Shown here: one piece after another, positions 1 through 6,985 of the stretch | Numbering within the stretch: the first letter of the stretch is position 1 | Layout: each line of letters opens with the position of its first letter | From: Gammaproteobacteria bacterium | GTDB taxonomy: Bacteria > Pseudomonadota > Gammaproteobacteria > HK1 | Assembly (NCBI GenBank): GCA_020444775.1 | Contig: JAGRHX010000686.1 | Location: forward strand, 1-14,969 | Reading direction: 5' to 3' | DNA: 14,969 nucleotides | The notes under the pieces: model-generated | Told to the model about the DNA's origin: nothing | The model's database searches: none | The model's input: only the letters and a program-made list of their open reading frames with translations | Translations under genes and position numbers: made by a program

Positions 1-1
1 G

Positions 2-1126
2 CTTGCCGATCTGGGCGCCGAGGTCATCAAGATCGAGATGCCAGGCTCGGGCGATGACTCGCGTCGCATGAAGCCGCCTCAGGCGGGTGACGAGGCGCAC
101 TTCTATCTGGCCTTCAATCGCAACAAGAAGAGCGTCGCCGTGGACCTGAAGCAGGTACAGGGACGCGAGCTGATCGATCGTCTGGCCGCGGTCAGCGACG
201 TGCTGGTGGAGAACTTCCGGCCGGGAGTGATGCAGCGTCTGGGCCTGGACCAGGCGTCCATGCGTGAACGCCATCCACGACTGGTCTACTGCTCGGTGTC
301 CGCTTACGGCCAGGCAGGGCCCATGGCCGACAGACCGGGGCTCGATCCGGTGTTGCAGGCAGAGATGGGGCTGATGTCACTGGCCGGCGAGATCGATGGC
401 GACCCGCTACGACATCCTCTGTCGATCATCGACTCCTTCACCAGCCTGTACGCCGCCACCGCGATCAGCGCGGCGTTGGTCGAGCAGCGCGAGACCGGCC
501 GTGGACGCTACATCGATCTGTCGTTGATGGGCGGCGCCATCTCGCTGCTGGGCAACATGGCTCAGTACTACTTCATCAGCGGCGAGAATCCTCCACGGAT
601 GGGCAACGGCTTCCCCACCGCCGCACCGGTCGGTGCCTTCGAAGGTAGCGATGGCGGCCTGTTCTACCTGGCCTGTGGCACCCAACGGCTCTACGAGAAC
701 CTGGTGACCCGGGCACTGGAGCGTCCGGACCTGGTCAGCGACCCGCGCTTCGATCAGATGCATCACCGGGTCACCAACCGCGAGGCCTTGATGTCAATCC
801 TGCGTGATATCTTCCGCGGCGGAACACGCGACCACTGGGTCGAGCGGATCCGCGCCGCACAGGTACCCGCAGGACCGGTCCGCAGCGTGTCGGAGGCGCT
901 CGAGAGTGCCGAGGTGCAGGCCGCGGGACTGGTGCAGAGTGTCACTCACCCGACCGCGGGCACGCTACGCATGCTGCGCTCCCCGATTCATCTGCCCGAT
1001 GGGCCGACCCGCGCGGACAGCCCACCGCCGCTGCTCGGGGAGCATACCGACGGCGTGCTCGCCGAGCTGCTCGACCTGGACGCGGCGCAGCTCGCGGCAC
1101 TACGCGCGAGCGGTGCCATCGCCTGA
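2..1126 (+). CDS. Family III CoA-transferase (CaiB/BaiF), 5' partial
   Basis: Enzymes of this family move CoA between carboxylic acids in the cytosol, often activating a substrate for beta-oxidation-like breakdown. The frame is open to the left edge and the first visible residues, LADLGAEVIKIE, are the family's conserved N-terminal block. The true start therefore lies a few dozen codons upstream, and the ATG at 38 is internal. Other family marks follow in order: FNRNKKSVAVDLK, VLVENFRPGV, a GRGRYIDLSL block, and a C-terminal LLGEHTDGVL. The catalytic Asp, by comparison with Asp169 of formyl-CoA transferase, is the Asp of the IIDS motif at 431-433, so the active site looks intact. Family members are usually about 380-420 residues, and 374 are visible here. 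It lies 85 bp upstream of the CMD-like gene on the same strand. The acyl substrate is unknown. Racemase members of the same fold are an alternative. Confidence 0.93.
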   Translation, partial: LADLGAEVIKIEMPGSGDDSRRMKPPQAGDEAHFYLAFNRNKKSVAVDLKQVQGRELIDRLAAVSDVLVENFRPGVMQRLGLDQASMRERHPRLVYCSVSAYGQAGPMADRPGLDPVLQAEMGLMSLAGEIDGDPLRHPLSIIDSFTSLYAATAISAALVEQRETGRGRYIDLSLMGGAISLLGNMAQYYFISGENPPRMGNGFPTAAPVGAFEGSDGGLFYLACGTQRLYENLVTRALERPDLVSDPRFDQMHHRVTNREALMSILRDIFRGGTRDHWVERIRAAQVPAGPVRSVSEALESAEVQAAGLVQSVTHPTAGTLRMLRSPIHLPDGPTRADSPPPLLGEHTDGVLAELLDLDAAQLAALRASGAIA

Positions 1127-1211
1127 GCGCAGACCGACAACGCCTTGCGAACTCGCCGGCCAACCGCATTCGACGGCGAGACCGCATGATCGACCGCGGA
1201 GATCCACCGAC
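1127..1211 (+). other. Spacer with a 7-bp inverted repeat
   Basis: The 85-bp gap between the CoA-transferase and the CMD-like gene holds a perfect inverted repeat, CTCGCCG at 1152-1158 and CGGCGAG at 1174-1180, separated by 15 nt. No T-run follows, so it is not a standard intrinsic terminator. It could be a weak mRNA hairpin or chance in GC-rich DNA. A Shine-Dalgarno GGAG at 1198-1201 sits 10 nt before the next ATG. Confidence 0.3.
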
Positions 1212-2012
1212 ATGAGCAACAGCCTGAGCCAACGCCAGCAGGCCCTGAAGCAGGAATTCGAGCAGAACCGCGGCTACTGGAACGAGGTCTGGGATCGGAT
1301 CCTGACCCTCTCCCCCGACTTCTTCGAGGCCTACTCGAAATTCTCGTCGGTGCCGTGGAAGACCGGCAGCCTGGAGCCCAAGGTACGCGAATTCATCTAC
1401 ATCGCCATCGACAGCGCCACCACGCATCTGTTCGAGCCCGGCATCCGCATCCATATGCAAAATGCCTTTGCACACGGCGCGACCGAGCAGGAGATCATGG
1501 AAGTGCTACAGCTGACATCGGTGCTCGGCATCCACACCTGCGCAACCGGTGTGCCGATCCTGTGCGAGGAGCTCGAAGCGGCCGGCCTCGGCTCGGGCAT
1601 GGACGGCGCCGAGCTCAGTGACGAGCAGCTCGCGCTCAAGCAACGCTTCCAGGCGCTGCGTGGCTACTGGAGCCCGCTGTGGGACCAGCTGCTCGAGCTC
1701 AGCCCGGCGTTCTTCGAGGCCTACCTGGAGCTCTCCGCTGTGCCCTGGACCCACGGCACGCTCAGCCCAAAGGTCAAAGAGCTCATCTATATCGCCATCG
1801 ACTGCTCGACCACTCATCTGTACGAGCCCGGCCTGCGCCTGCACATCCGCAACGCCATCGCCCACGGCGCGAGCAAGGCAGAGATCATGGAGGTGTTCCA
1901 GCTGGTCTCGGTGCTCGGCATCCACAGCTGCACCGTCGGGGTGCCGATCATGGCCGAGGAAGCGAGCCGCTTCGCCGGCACCACGACCGCCACGCCAGCC
2001 GAGGGGTGCTGA
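1212..2012 (+). CDS. Tandem-domain carboxymuconolactone decarboxylase-like protein
   Basis: This 266-residue protein consists of two copies of an AhpD/CMD-like alpha-helical domain, residues about 8-118 and 138-248, with a fixed 130-residue offset. By my count 72 of 112 aligned positions are identical. Each copy has RGYW, SP-FFEAY, VPW, PKV-E-IYIAID, TTHL-EPG and H--NA-AHGA, then EIMEV-QL and SVLGIH-C. The His at 81 and 211 fits the conserved CMD histidine. The peroxidatic CxxC of AhpD is absent; each copy has only a lone Cys (110 and 240) in the C-terminal helix. That argues against an alkylhydroperoxidase role and leaves a decarboxylase, lactonase or binding role open. The ATG at 1212 is chosen for the GGAG 10 nt upstream and because homology begins there; a longer open frame reaching 804 overlaps the CoA-transferase and is not credible. 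The stop is 2 nt before the SDR start, so the two are probably co-translated. Confidence 0.85.
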   Translation: MSNSLSQRQQALKQEFEQNRGYWNEVWDRILTLSPDFFEAYSKFSSVPWKTGSLEPKVREFIYIAIDSATTHLFEPGIRIHMQNAFAHGATEQEIMEVLQLTSVLGIHTCATGVPILCEELEAAGLGSGMDGAELSDEQLALKQRFQALRGYWSPLWDQLLELSPAFFEAYLELSAVPWTHGTLSPKVKELIYIAIDCSTTHLYEPGLRLHIRNAIAHGASKAEIMEVFQLVSVLGIHSCTVGVPIMAEEASRFAGTTTATPAEGC

Positions 2013-2014
2013 GG

Positions 2015-2767
2015 ATGCTGCTCGAAGGAAAAGTGGCCTTGATCACCGGCTCGGTACGCGGCACCGGCGAGGGTATCGCCAGGCGCTTTGCCGCCGAGGG
2101 CGCGGCCATCGTCCTCAATCAGGTTCGCGACGAAGGCGACCCGTCGCGGGTGCTCGCCGATCTGCAGGCCATGGGCGCACGAGCCATCTGTGTGCATGCC
2201 GACGTCACCGATTCAACGGCGGTCACGCGCATGGTCCAAGAAGCTGAGAACAGCCTCGGTCCGGTGGACATCCTGGTCAACAACTACGCGGCTGCCGTGC
2301 CCCGCCAGCGCTTCGAGGAGTCCACCTGGGAAAGCTGGCAGGAGCAGATCGATTACACGGTCAAGGCCGCCTACCACTGCTGCCAGGCCGTGCTGCCCCG
2401 CATGCGCGAGCGTCGCTGGGGCCGCATTGTCAGCGTCAACACGGTCGGCATCCACCAGCCGCGCCTGACCTACCACGGCTACACCAGCGCCAAGACCGCG
2501 ATGCTCGGCTTCACACGCAATCTGGCCCTGGAGGTGGGGCCGGACAACATCACGGTGAACATCGTCTCTCCGGGGCTGACCCTGACCCGCGAGGTCCAGG
2601 CCCGGTTCAGCGAGTCGGAACGTCAACGGCACCTCGAGCGGATCCCGCTCAGGCGCATCGGCACGGTGGAGGACACGGCCAACGTCGCGTTGTTCCTCGC
2701 CAGCGATCTCGCAAGCTTCGTCACCGGTCACTACATTCCGGTCTGCGGCGGTCAGGTGATGCTCTGA
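2015..2767 (+). CDS. Short-chain dehydrogenase/reductase (FabG-like SDR)
   Basis: A 250-residue classical SDR, the usual length for an NAD(P)H-dependent alcohol or ketone oxidoreductase. The Rossmann glycine motif TGSVRGTG is at 11-18, an Asp for adenine contact at 63 (HADVTD), the NNYA equivalent of NNAG at 89-92, and the active-site YTSAK at 156-160. The residue 13 before the catalytic Tyr, normally Ser, is Thr143 in the stretch IVSVNTVG. The C-terminal SPGLTLT and FVTGHYIPVCGG blocks are typical. The start is the ATG 2 nt after the CMD stop, with AGGGG at 2002-2006 inside the preceding gene as its ribosome site. It probably oxidises a hydroxyacyl or alcohol intermediate of the same pathway. 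Its coenzyme and substrate cannot be fixed: no clear basic NADP-selective residue stands out at the end of beta2 (IVLNQVRDEG). Confidence 0.92.
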   Translation: MLLEGKVALITGSVRGTGEGIARRFAAEGAAIVLNQVRDEGDPSRVLADLQAMGARAICVHADVTDSTAVTRMVQEAENSLGPVDILVNNYAAAVPRQRFEESTWESWQEQIDYTVKAAYHCCQAVLPRMRERRWGRIVSVNTVGIHQPRLTYHGYTSAKTAMLGFTRNLALEVGPDNITVNIVSPGLTLTREVQARFSESERQRHLERIPLRRIGTVEDTANVALFLASDLASFVTGHYIPVCGGQVML

Positions 2768-2843
2768 GCCGGTTATCGGGCCTTCGTCAGTGGGGCGTGA
2801 CGACTCGGGTCGATACCGACCGTGACGTACTGGGGCGAGAGAC
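2768..2843. other. Convergent intergenic spacer, weak hairpin
   Basis: This spacer separates the 3' ends of the plus-strand SDR and the minus-strand FMN dehydrogenase. It contains a 5-bp stem, GGTCG at 2808-2812 and CGACC at 2817-2821, with a 4-nt loop. Neither strand has a T-run beside it. A bidirectional terminator would be expected here, but the sequence does not show a convincing one. Confidence 0.25.
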
Positions 2844-3986
2844 TCAGATCACGCGTTCGCGCAGCTCGGTGAGCGTCGCGCAGCCGAGCTGGCTCATGAC
2901 ATTGACCAGATCCGCGCTCAGCACGTCGGCCACGTGGTCAGGACCACGCGCGTCGAGCGCGGCGACACCGTACATGAAGGCGCGACCGAGCAGCACGAAA
3001 TCCGCGCCCAGCGCGATCGCGCGGGCGATGTCCAGACCGCTACGTACGCCGCTGTCGAACAGGATGGGCACCTGACCGCCAACCGCGCGCGCGACCGCCG
3101 GCAGCGCCGCAATCGCGGCGGGTGCCGCATCCAGCTGACGACCGCCGTGATTGGAGACCATCACCGCGTCCACCCCATGCGCGACCGCCTGTCGGGCCTG
3201 ACCGGGATCGAGTATGCCCTTGATCACCAGCGGTCCGTCCCACTCATCGCGCACGGCCTTCACATAGTCCCAATCCAGCGTGCCGTTCAGCTCTTCACCG
3301 ACGAACTGCAGGAACTCGCGCGTGTCACTGGCGGGCACATAGCGCTCCAGCGCCTGCATCGCCGGCTTGCCGTGCTGCCAGGTCGCCAGTGACCAGGATG
3401 GACGCCACAGGCATTGCAGCAGCATGCGTGGGTTGAGGCGCGCGTCACTGCTCACCCCCGCGCGCATCTGCCGCTCGCGGCGGCTGATGGCCGGCACGTC
3501 GACGGTCAGCAACAGGGTCGTGAAGCCCACTGCTCGCGCACGGACGAGCAGATCGCGGCGCATGTTGGCGCTGCGTGGCGGATAGAGCTGATACCAGGCC
3601 ATACCGTCGCCAAGCGGTCCGATGCGCTCGGGCGTGGCGCTCGCGGCCGTGCTCAGGGTATAGGGGAATCGACGCCGGCCAGCGGTACGCGCGAGCATGG
3701 CCTCACAGCCCGGCCAGATGATGCCGCTCATGCCGACCGGCGAAACACCGAACGGCACCGCGTAGTCGACACCAAACAAGCGCGTGCGCGTGTCCGGCCG
3801 GAGCTCACCACGCATGAACAAGGGCATCAACTGCACCTCGGCCAGCGCCGTGCAGTTGCGTTCGGCGGACCGGTCCGTGCCCGTGCCGCTATCGAGGAAC
3901 TCCCAGGCGAAATGCGGTATGCGCGATCGCGCACGCCGCGCGAGATCGGCGATCGCCGGGAATTCGCGCAACAGCTCTGGACTCAT
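2844..3986 (-). CDS. FMN-dependent alpha-hydroxyacid dehydrogenase/oxidase (LldD family)
   Basis: A 380-residue TIM-barrel flavoenzyme of the lactate/mandelate dehydrogenase and glycolate oxidase family, which oxidises L-2-hydroxyacids to 2-oxoacids. By comparison with spinach glycolate oxidase, the WYQLY Tyr132/Tyr135, Asp163, Arg170, Lys256, and the catalytic His280 and Arg283 of SNHGGRQLD are all present. So are the FMN phosphate-binding DSGVRSGLD (311-319) and LLGRAFMYG. Phe30 (WEFLDSGT) occupies the position of Tyr24 of glycolate oxidase, a substrate-carboxylate contact. I chose the ATG at 3986 because a GGAG lies 10 nt upstream; the open frame extends 8 codons further. The loop at about 178-230 is not membrane-like, unlike membrane-bound mandelate dehydrogenase, so a soluble enzyme is likely. 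It is the last gene of the minus-strand run. The substrate is probably a hydroxyacid released by the upstream enzymes. Confidence 0.9.
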   Translation of the reverse strand: MSPELLREFPAIADLARRARSRIPHFAWEFLDSGTGTDRSAERNCTALAEVQLMPLFMRGELRPDTRTRLFGVDYAVPFGVSPVGMSGIIWPGCEAMLARTAGRRRFPYTLSTAASATPERIGPLGDGMAWYQLYPPRSANMRRDLLVRARAVGFTTLLLTVDVPAISRRERQMRAGVSSDARLNPRMLLQCLWRPSWSLATWQHGKPAMQALERYVPASDTREFLQFVGEELNGTLDWDYVKAVRDEWDGPLVIKGILDPGQARQAVAHGVDAVMVSNHGGRQLDAAPAAIAALPAVARAVGGQVPILFDSGVRSGLDIARAIALGADFVLLGRAFMYGVAALDARGPDHVADVLSADLVNVMSQLGCATLTELRERVI

Positions 3987-4082
3987 GAGCCGCCCGCTCC
4001 GGGGCCACACCGACAGCGCCGATCCCGCGAACGGATCCGCCGGGTCCCACCAGCAGACACCCGACGGGCAATCACGCCCACG

Positions 4083-5219
4083 TCAATCCAATCCCAGCAG
4101 ACGCGCGGCAGTACCACCGAGAATGGCGATGCGTTCCTCGTCGCTGAGCCCGGGCGTGCTCAGCACCAGGTCGACCTCGGTGCTGGTCCAGGGAAATGGA
4201 TAGTCGGTGCCCATCATGATCTGACCCGGTCCGCTCTCCGCGATCAGATGACGCAGCGCCTCCGGGGTGAAGACGATGGTGTCGAAGAACAGCTGACCGT
4301 CCTTCAGATAGGCGGTGGGCTGTTTTTTCGGTAGCGGTCCGACACGCTGCGGGAAGGTGCGACAGACGGCGTCCGAGCGGTTCGCATAGGACCCCAGGTA
4401 GCCACCGCCGTGCGCGGCGCAGATCTTCAGCCCCGGGAATCGGTCCAGCGTGCCTTCGAAGATCAGATGCGACAGGGCAATCGTGGTCTCGAGCGGATTA
4501 CCGATGGTGTTGGTCAACAGACCGCTACCCGCCAGCCGGCCGCTGGGCTCGAGCTCCTTGGTGCCGAGCGGATGCAGGAAGACGAGCAGATCGAGCTCTT
4601 CGCATTTGGCCCAGAAGGGGTCGAAACGCTTGCTCGCCAGCTCCTCGCCGGCAACACCCCCACCGACCCCAACGCCACGAAAGCCCAGGGTCTTTGCCGC
4701 GTACTCGATCTGCTCGACGGCGAGCTCGGGGTGCTGCAAGGCGGCCGTTGCGAAGGCGACGAACCGCTCGGCGTTGTTCGCGCAGAACTCGGCCAGGGCA
4801 TCGTTCTGGATCCGGATCAGCTCGGCGGCGGCGTCCTTCTCCGCTCTGTACCAATAGGGGTTGATGCTCAACGCTTCGACATCGATGCCCTGCTCGTCCA
4901 TCGCCGCGAGGCGCGTGGCGAGATCGTCCATCAAAAGACCCGGCGCCTCGAGCGGATGGTCGATCACCGCCATCGCCGCGGGGATTGCGCAGTGGGCGTG
5001 AACGTCGACGGTCTTGATGCGTCGTCCCTTGATCACCACCTCGCGGCGACGACCATGGCTGTGTGGTGTCGACGAGCCCGTCGTGCCAGGGGCGGCCTGC
5101 ACCTGGGTGTCAGCCGGGCCAGCGCCTGTGGTCGATGCGTGCGTCGTGGCCTGCATCGAACACCCCACGAAGCCAATACCGGGCGTAGCCGCGGTCACCT
5201 GATGGCCCAGCGTAGACAT
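4083..5219 (-). CDS. ACMSD-like amidohydrolase-superfamily protein
   Basis: A 378-residue metal-dependent TIM-barrel protein of the amidohydrolase 2 group, which includes ACMSD, gamma-resorcylate and 5-carboxyvanillate decarboxylases and some hydrolases. Metal and catalytic residues are visible: HxH at 74-76 (VDVHAHC), His216 (FLHPLGT), His270 (AAHGGG) and Asp339 (GTDYPFPW). This set resembles non-oxidative decarboxylases more than classical hydrolases, but the reaction is unproven. Residues 1-57 form a low-complexity extension containing GIGFVGCSM followed by a Thr/Gly/Ala-rich linker. From memory, relatives often carry a Tat or lipobox-like leader here, but this copy has no twin arginine and no long hydrophobic core. 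The second ATG (5219) is preferred over the one at 5225 because AGGAG lies 8 nt before it and only 2 nt before the other. It follows the TfdA-like gene by 55 nt. Confidence 0.88.
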   Translation of the reverse strand: MSTLGHQVTAATPGIGFVGCSMQATTHASTTGAGPADTQVQAAPGTTGSSTPHSHGRRREVVIKGRRIKTVDVHAHCAIPAAMAVIDHPLEAPGLLMDDLATRLAAMDEQGIDVEALSINPYWYRAEKDAAAELIRIQNDALAEFCANNAERFVAFATAALQHPELAVEQIEYAAKTLGFRGVGVGGGVAGEELASKRFDPFWAKCEELDLLVFLHPLGTKELEPSGRLAGSGLLTNTIGNPLETTIALSHLIFEGTLDRFPGLKICAAHGGGYLGSYANRSDAVCRTFPQRVGPLPKKQPTAYLKDGQLFFDTIVFTPEALRHLIAESGPGQIMMGTDYPFPWTSTEVDLVLSTPGLSDEERIAILGGTAARLLGLD

Positions 5220-5274
5220 GTGCATTTCTCCTGTTCGCCTCGAGCGCCGGAACGGCGTCAGGTTGCAACCGGGC

Positions 5275-6165
5275 TCAGGCGCTACGCGCCATGGACACCG
5301 GCAGCGGTAGGTCCAGCGTCGTCACCCGATGCAGCTCACGACGCTGATTGGTGTCGTCGAAGGACATGGCGCGATGCATGGTCGCACGATTGTCCCAGAT
5401 CACCAGGTCATGCGCCTGCCAGGCGTGGCTATAGACGAGGTCGGGCAGCGTGCAACGTTCCATGAGGTCGCGGATCAGCAGACGGCCTTCTGGCAGGCTC
5501 CAGCCCAGGATCCGCGACGCGTGCGAGGCAACGTACAGGGCGCGGCGGTCGTTCTCCGGGAAGTGTCGCACCAGCGGGTGAATGGCGCCCTTCAGCTGCT
5601 CCTTCTCCTGCGCGGAGAAATCGAAGCCGAGCGTCTCCCTGGAATAGGCGATCGAATGATGTACCTCGAGGCCTTCCAGACGCGCCTTGTAGGCCGCGTC
5701 AAGGCGGTCGTAGGCGGTGCGGGTGTCGGCGAACTCGGTCGGTGGCGGATTGACGGGCAGAACCCGCGCGAACAGCATCGAGTAGCGACCGGGTGGGTCC
5801 TGGAACGAGGCGTCGGTGTGCCACAGCCGATTGGCGAGCCCGTACAGTCGGCGCCGATCGTCGCGCGCCATGATTGCGCCCTCGGCGTCGACGTTGGAGA
5901 TATCGGTCAAGGCCTCGTCGCCGAAGCGGTTCTTGACGATCGCGCTGGCACCGGTCTTGGCATGTAGCTCACCATCCAGACGTCGAGCGAATTCGAGCTG
6001 CTCAGTGCCGCTGAATCCCTGGTCGCGGAACACCAGCACGGCATGCTCGTACATGCCGGCCCGGATCGCTTCGAGCGTCTCATCGTCATCGACCCGGCGC
6101 AGATCGATCGGTGTGCTCACTTCCGCGACGAAGGTCGGATGCAAACGCTTGTACTGCAGATTCAT
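5275..6165 (-). CDS. TfdA-like Fe(II)/2-oxoglutarate-dependent dioxygenase
   Basis: A 296-residue TauD/TfdA-family enzyme. These couple 2-oxoglutarate decarboxylation to substrate hydroxylation, and in 2,4-D dioxygenase (TfdA) this cleaves an aryl ether. The iron triad is His116-x-Asp118 (WHTDASF) and His264 (MHRAMSF), and Arg276 and/or Arg280 (RRELHRVTT) would bind the 2-oxoglutarate carboxylate. Several blocks recall TfdA itself rather than TauD: SFQDPPGRYSML, TEFADTRTAYD, HASRILG, DLVIWDNR and RRELHRVTTLD. An ether or carboxylated aromatic substrate is therefore plausible but not shown. The ATG at 6165 is chosen for the GGGAGG at 6173-6178 with 7-nt spacing; the frame stays open 24 codons upstream without family similarity. 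It sits between gloC and the amidohydrolase on the same strand. Confidence 0.92.
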   Translation of the reverse strand: MNLQYKRLHPTFVAEVSTPIDLRRVDDDETLEAIRAGMYEHAVLVFRDQGFSGTEQLEFARRLDGELHAKTGASAIVKNRFGDEALTDISNVDAEGAIMARDDRRRLYGLANRLWHTDASFQDPPGRYSMLFARVLPVNPPPTEFADTRTAYDRLDAAYKARLEGLEVHHSIAYSRETLGFDFSAQEKEQLKGAIHPLVRHFPENDRRALYVASHASRILGWSLPEGRLLIRDLMERCTLPDLVYSHAWQAHDLVIWDNRATMHRAMSFDDTNQRRELHRVTTLDLPLPVSMARSA

Positions 6166-6267
6166 AGTCGGTCCTCCCGGCTGGGCCTCCTGCCGGACGT
6201 CAGGGATGCCCCGATGATCAGTCTCGTGTCGTCGCACGGCGCCGGCCCGGCGAGCGCTGGAGCCGCG
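6166..6267 (-). other. Spacer downstream of gloC
   Basis: A 102-bp gap between gloC and the dioxygenase. It holds a GC-rich near-palindrome, CGCCGG at 6240-6245 and CCGGCG at 6247-6252, about 16 nt beyond the gloC stop, with no T-run. A 10-bp palindrome GCGCTAGCGC (6265-6274) overlaps the gloC stop codon and is probably chance. The only functional element I can support is the dioxygenase ribosome site at 6173-6178. Confidence 0.25.
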
Positions 6268-6912
6268 CTAGCGCACCGCGTCACCCGCGAACGGGTTGCT
6301 GCGACGCTCTTCACCAAAGGTCGACAGAGGGCCGTGCCCGGGGATGAACTGCACGTGCTCACCCAACGGCCAGAGGCGGGTTCGTATCGACTCGATGAGC
6401 GTGTCGTGGTCACCCCGGGGCAGATCCGAACGCCCCACCGAGCCCGCGAACAGCACATCACCGACGATGGCGAGTCCCATCTCCCGGTGAAAGTACACGA
6501 CGTGACCGGGAGTGTGCCCGGGACAGTGGTAGACCTCCAGGCTCTGCTCGCCGACCGTCACGGTATCGCCGTTCTCCAGCCAGCGCTCCGGCTCGAAGAC
6601 CCTCGCGGGTGGGAAACCGGAGCGCGCGCAATCGGCCGGCAATCGCTCGATCCAGAAGGCATCGTCACGATGCGGTCCTTCGATCGGCACGCCGAGCCGA
6701 TCGGCCATCTCGGCCACTCCGCCGGCGTGATCCAGGTGCCCGTGGGTGACCAGGATCTTCTCGATCTGCGCATCCATCTCCTCGGCGACACCGAGCAGCC
6801 GGTCGAGATCACCACCCGGATCGACGAACGCGCCGCGACCGGTACGCTCGCAGCGCAACACCGAGCAGTTCTGCGCGTACGGCGTGACCGGCACGATGGT
6901 GATCTTCAGCAT
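6268..6912 (-). CDS. gloC: Type II glyoxalase / MBL-fold hydrolase (YcbL/GloC-like)
   Basis: A 214-residue metallo-beta-lactamase-fold thioester hydrolase closely resembling E. coli YcbL (GloC) along its whole length. It shares the N-terminal ..IPVT/VPVT..QNCS, VDPGGD, ILVTHGHLDH, HCPGHTPGHVV, GDVLF..GVGRSD-PRGDH, FIPGHGPLST and -NPF blocks. The metal ligands are His57, His59, Asp61, His62, His133, Asp152 and His193. GloC-type proteins hydrolyse S-D-lactoylglutathione and related thioesters in the cytosol, and they lack the C-terminal helical domain of classical GloB, as here. The ATG at 6912 matches the YcbL N-terminus; the nearest purine-rich site is weak (AGG 4 nt upstream, GGAG 10 nt). 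The stop codon is TAG, at the natural family end. Its place inside a catabolic gene run suggests it may act on a pathway thioester or detoxify an aldehyde product, which is inference. Confidence 0.92.
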   Translation of the reverse strand: MLKITIVPVTPYAQNCSVLRCERTGRGAFVDPGGDLDRLLGVAEEMDAQIEKILVTHGHLDHAGGVAEMADRLGVPIEGPHRDDAFWIERLPADCARSGFPPARVFEPERWLENGDTVTVGEQSLEVYHCPGHTPGHVVYFHREMGLAIVGDVLFAGSVGRSDLPRGDHDTLIESIRTRLWPLGEHVQFIPGHGPLSTFGEERRSNPFAGDAVR

Positions 6913-6985
6913 TCGCCTGATTCTCCGGCTGAGTCTGTAGGTGAGTTCGGCTTTGGTACCCGCGGGTCGACACCGGACACCTGGC

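Noticed and set aside
522..540. Apparent loss of the catalytic Asp of the CoA-transferase in IDLSLMGG
   Set aside because: The nucleophile of formyl-CoA transferase (Asp169) lies earlier, in the GDS-type motif. The equivalent here is the Asp of IIDS at 431-433, so the site is intact.
804..1211. 136-codon N-terminal extension of the CMD-like gene
   Set aside because: It overlaps the CoA-transferase in another frame and its translation is Arg/Ser/Cys-rich shadow sequence. The ATG at 1212 has its own GGAG and starts the domain similarity.
2797..4334. Several plus-strand open frames across the FMN dehydrogenase
   Set aside because: They are antisense shadows. The minus-strand frame carries the full set of FMN and catalytic residues.
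6958..6967. Perfect 10-bp palindrome ACCCGCGGGT after the second acyl-CoA dehydrogenase
   Set aside because: It cannot form a hairpin of useful length, has no T-run, and such short GC palindromes are expected by chance here.
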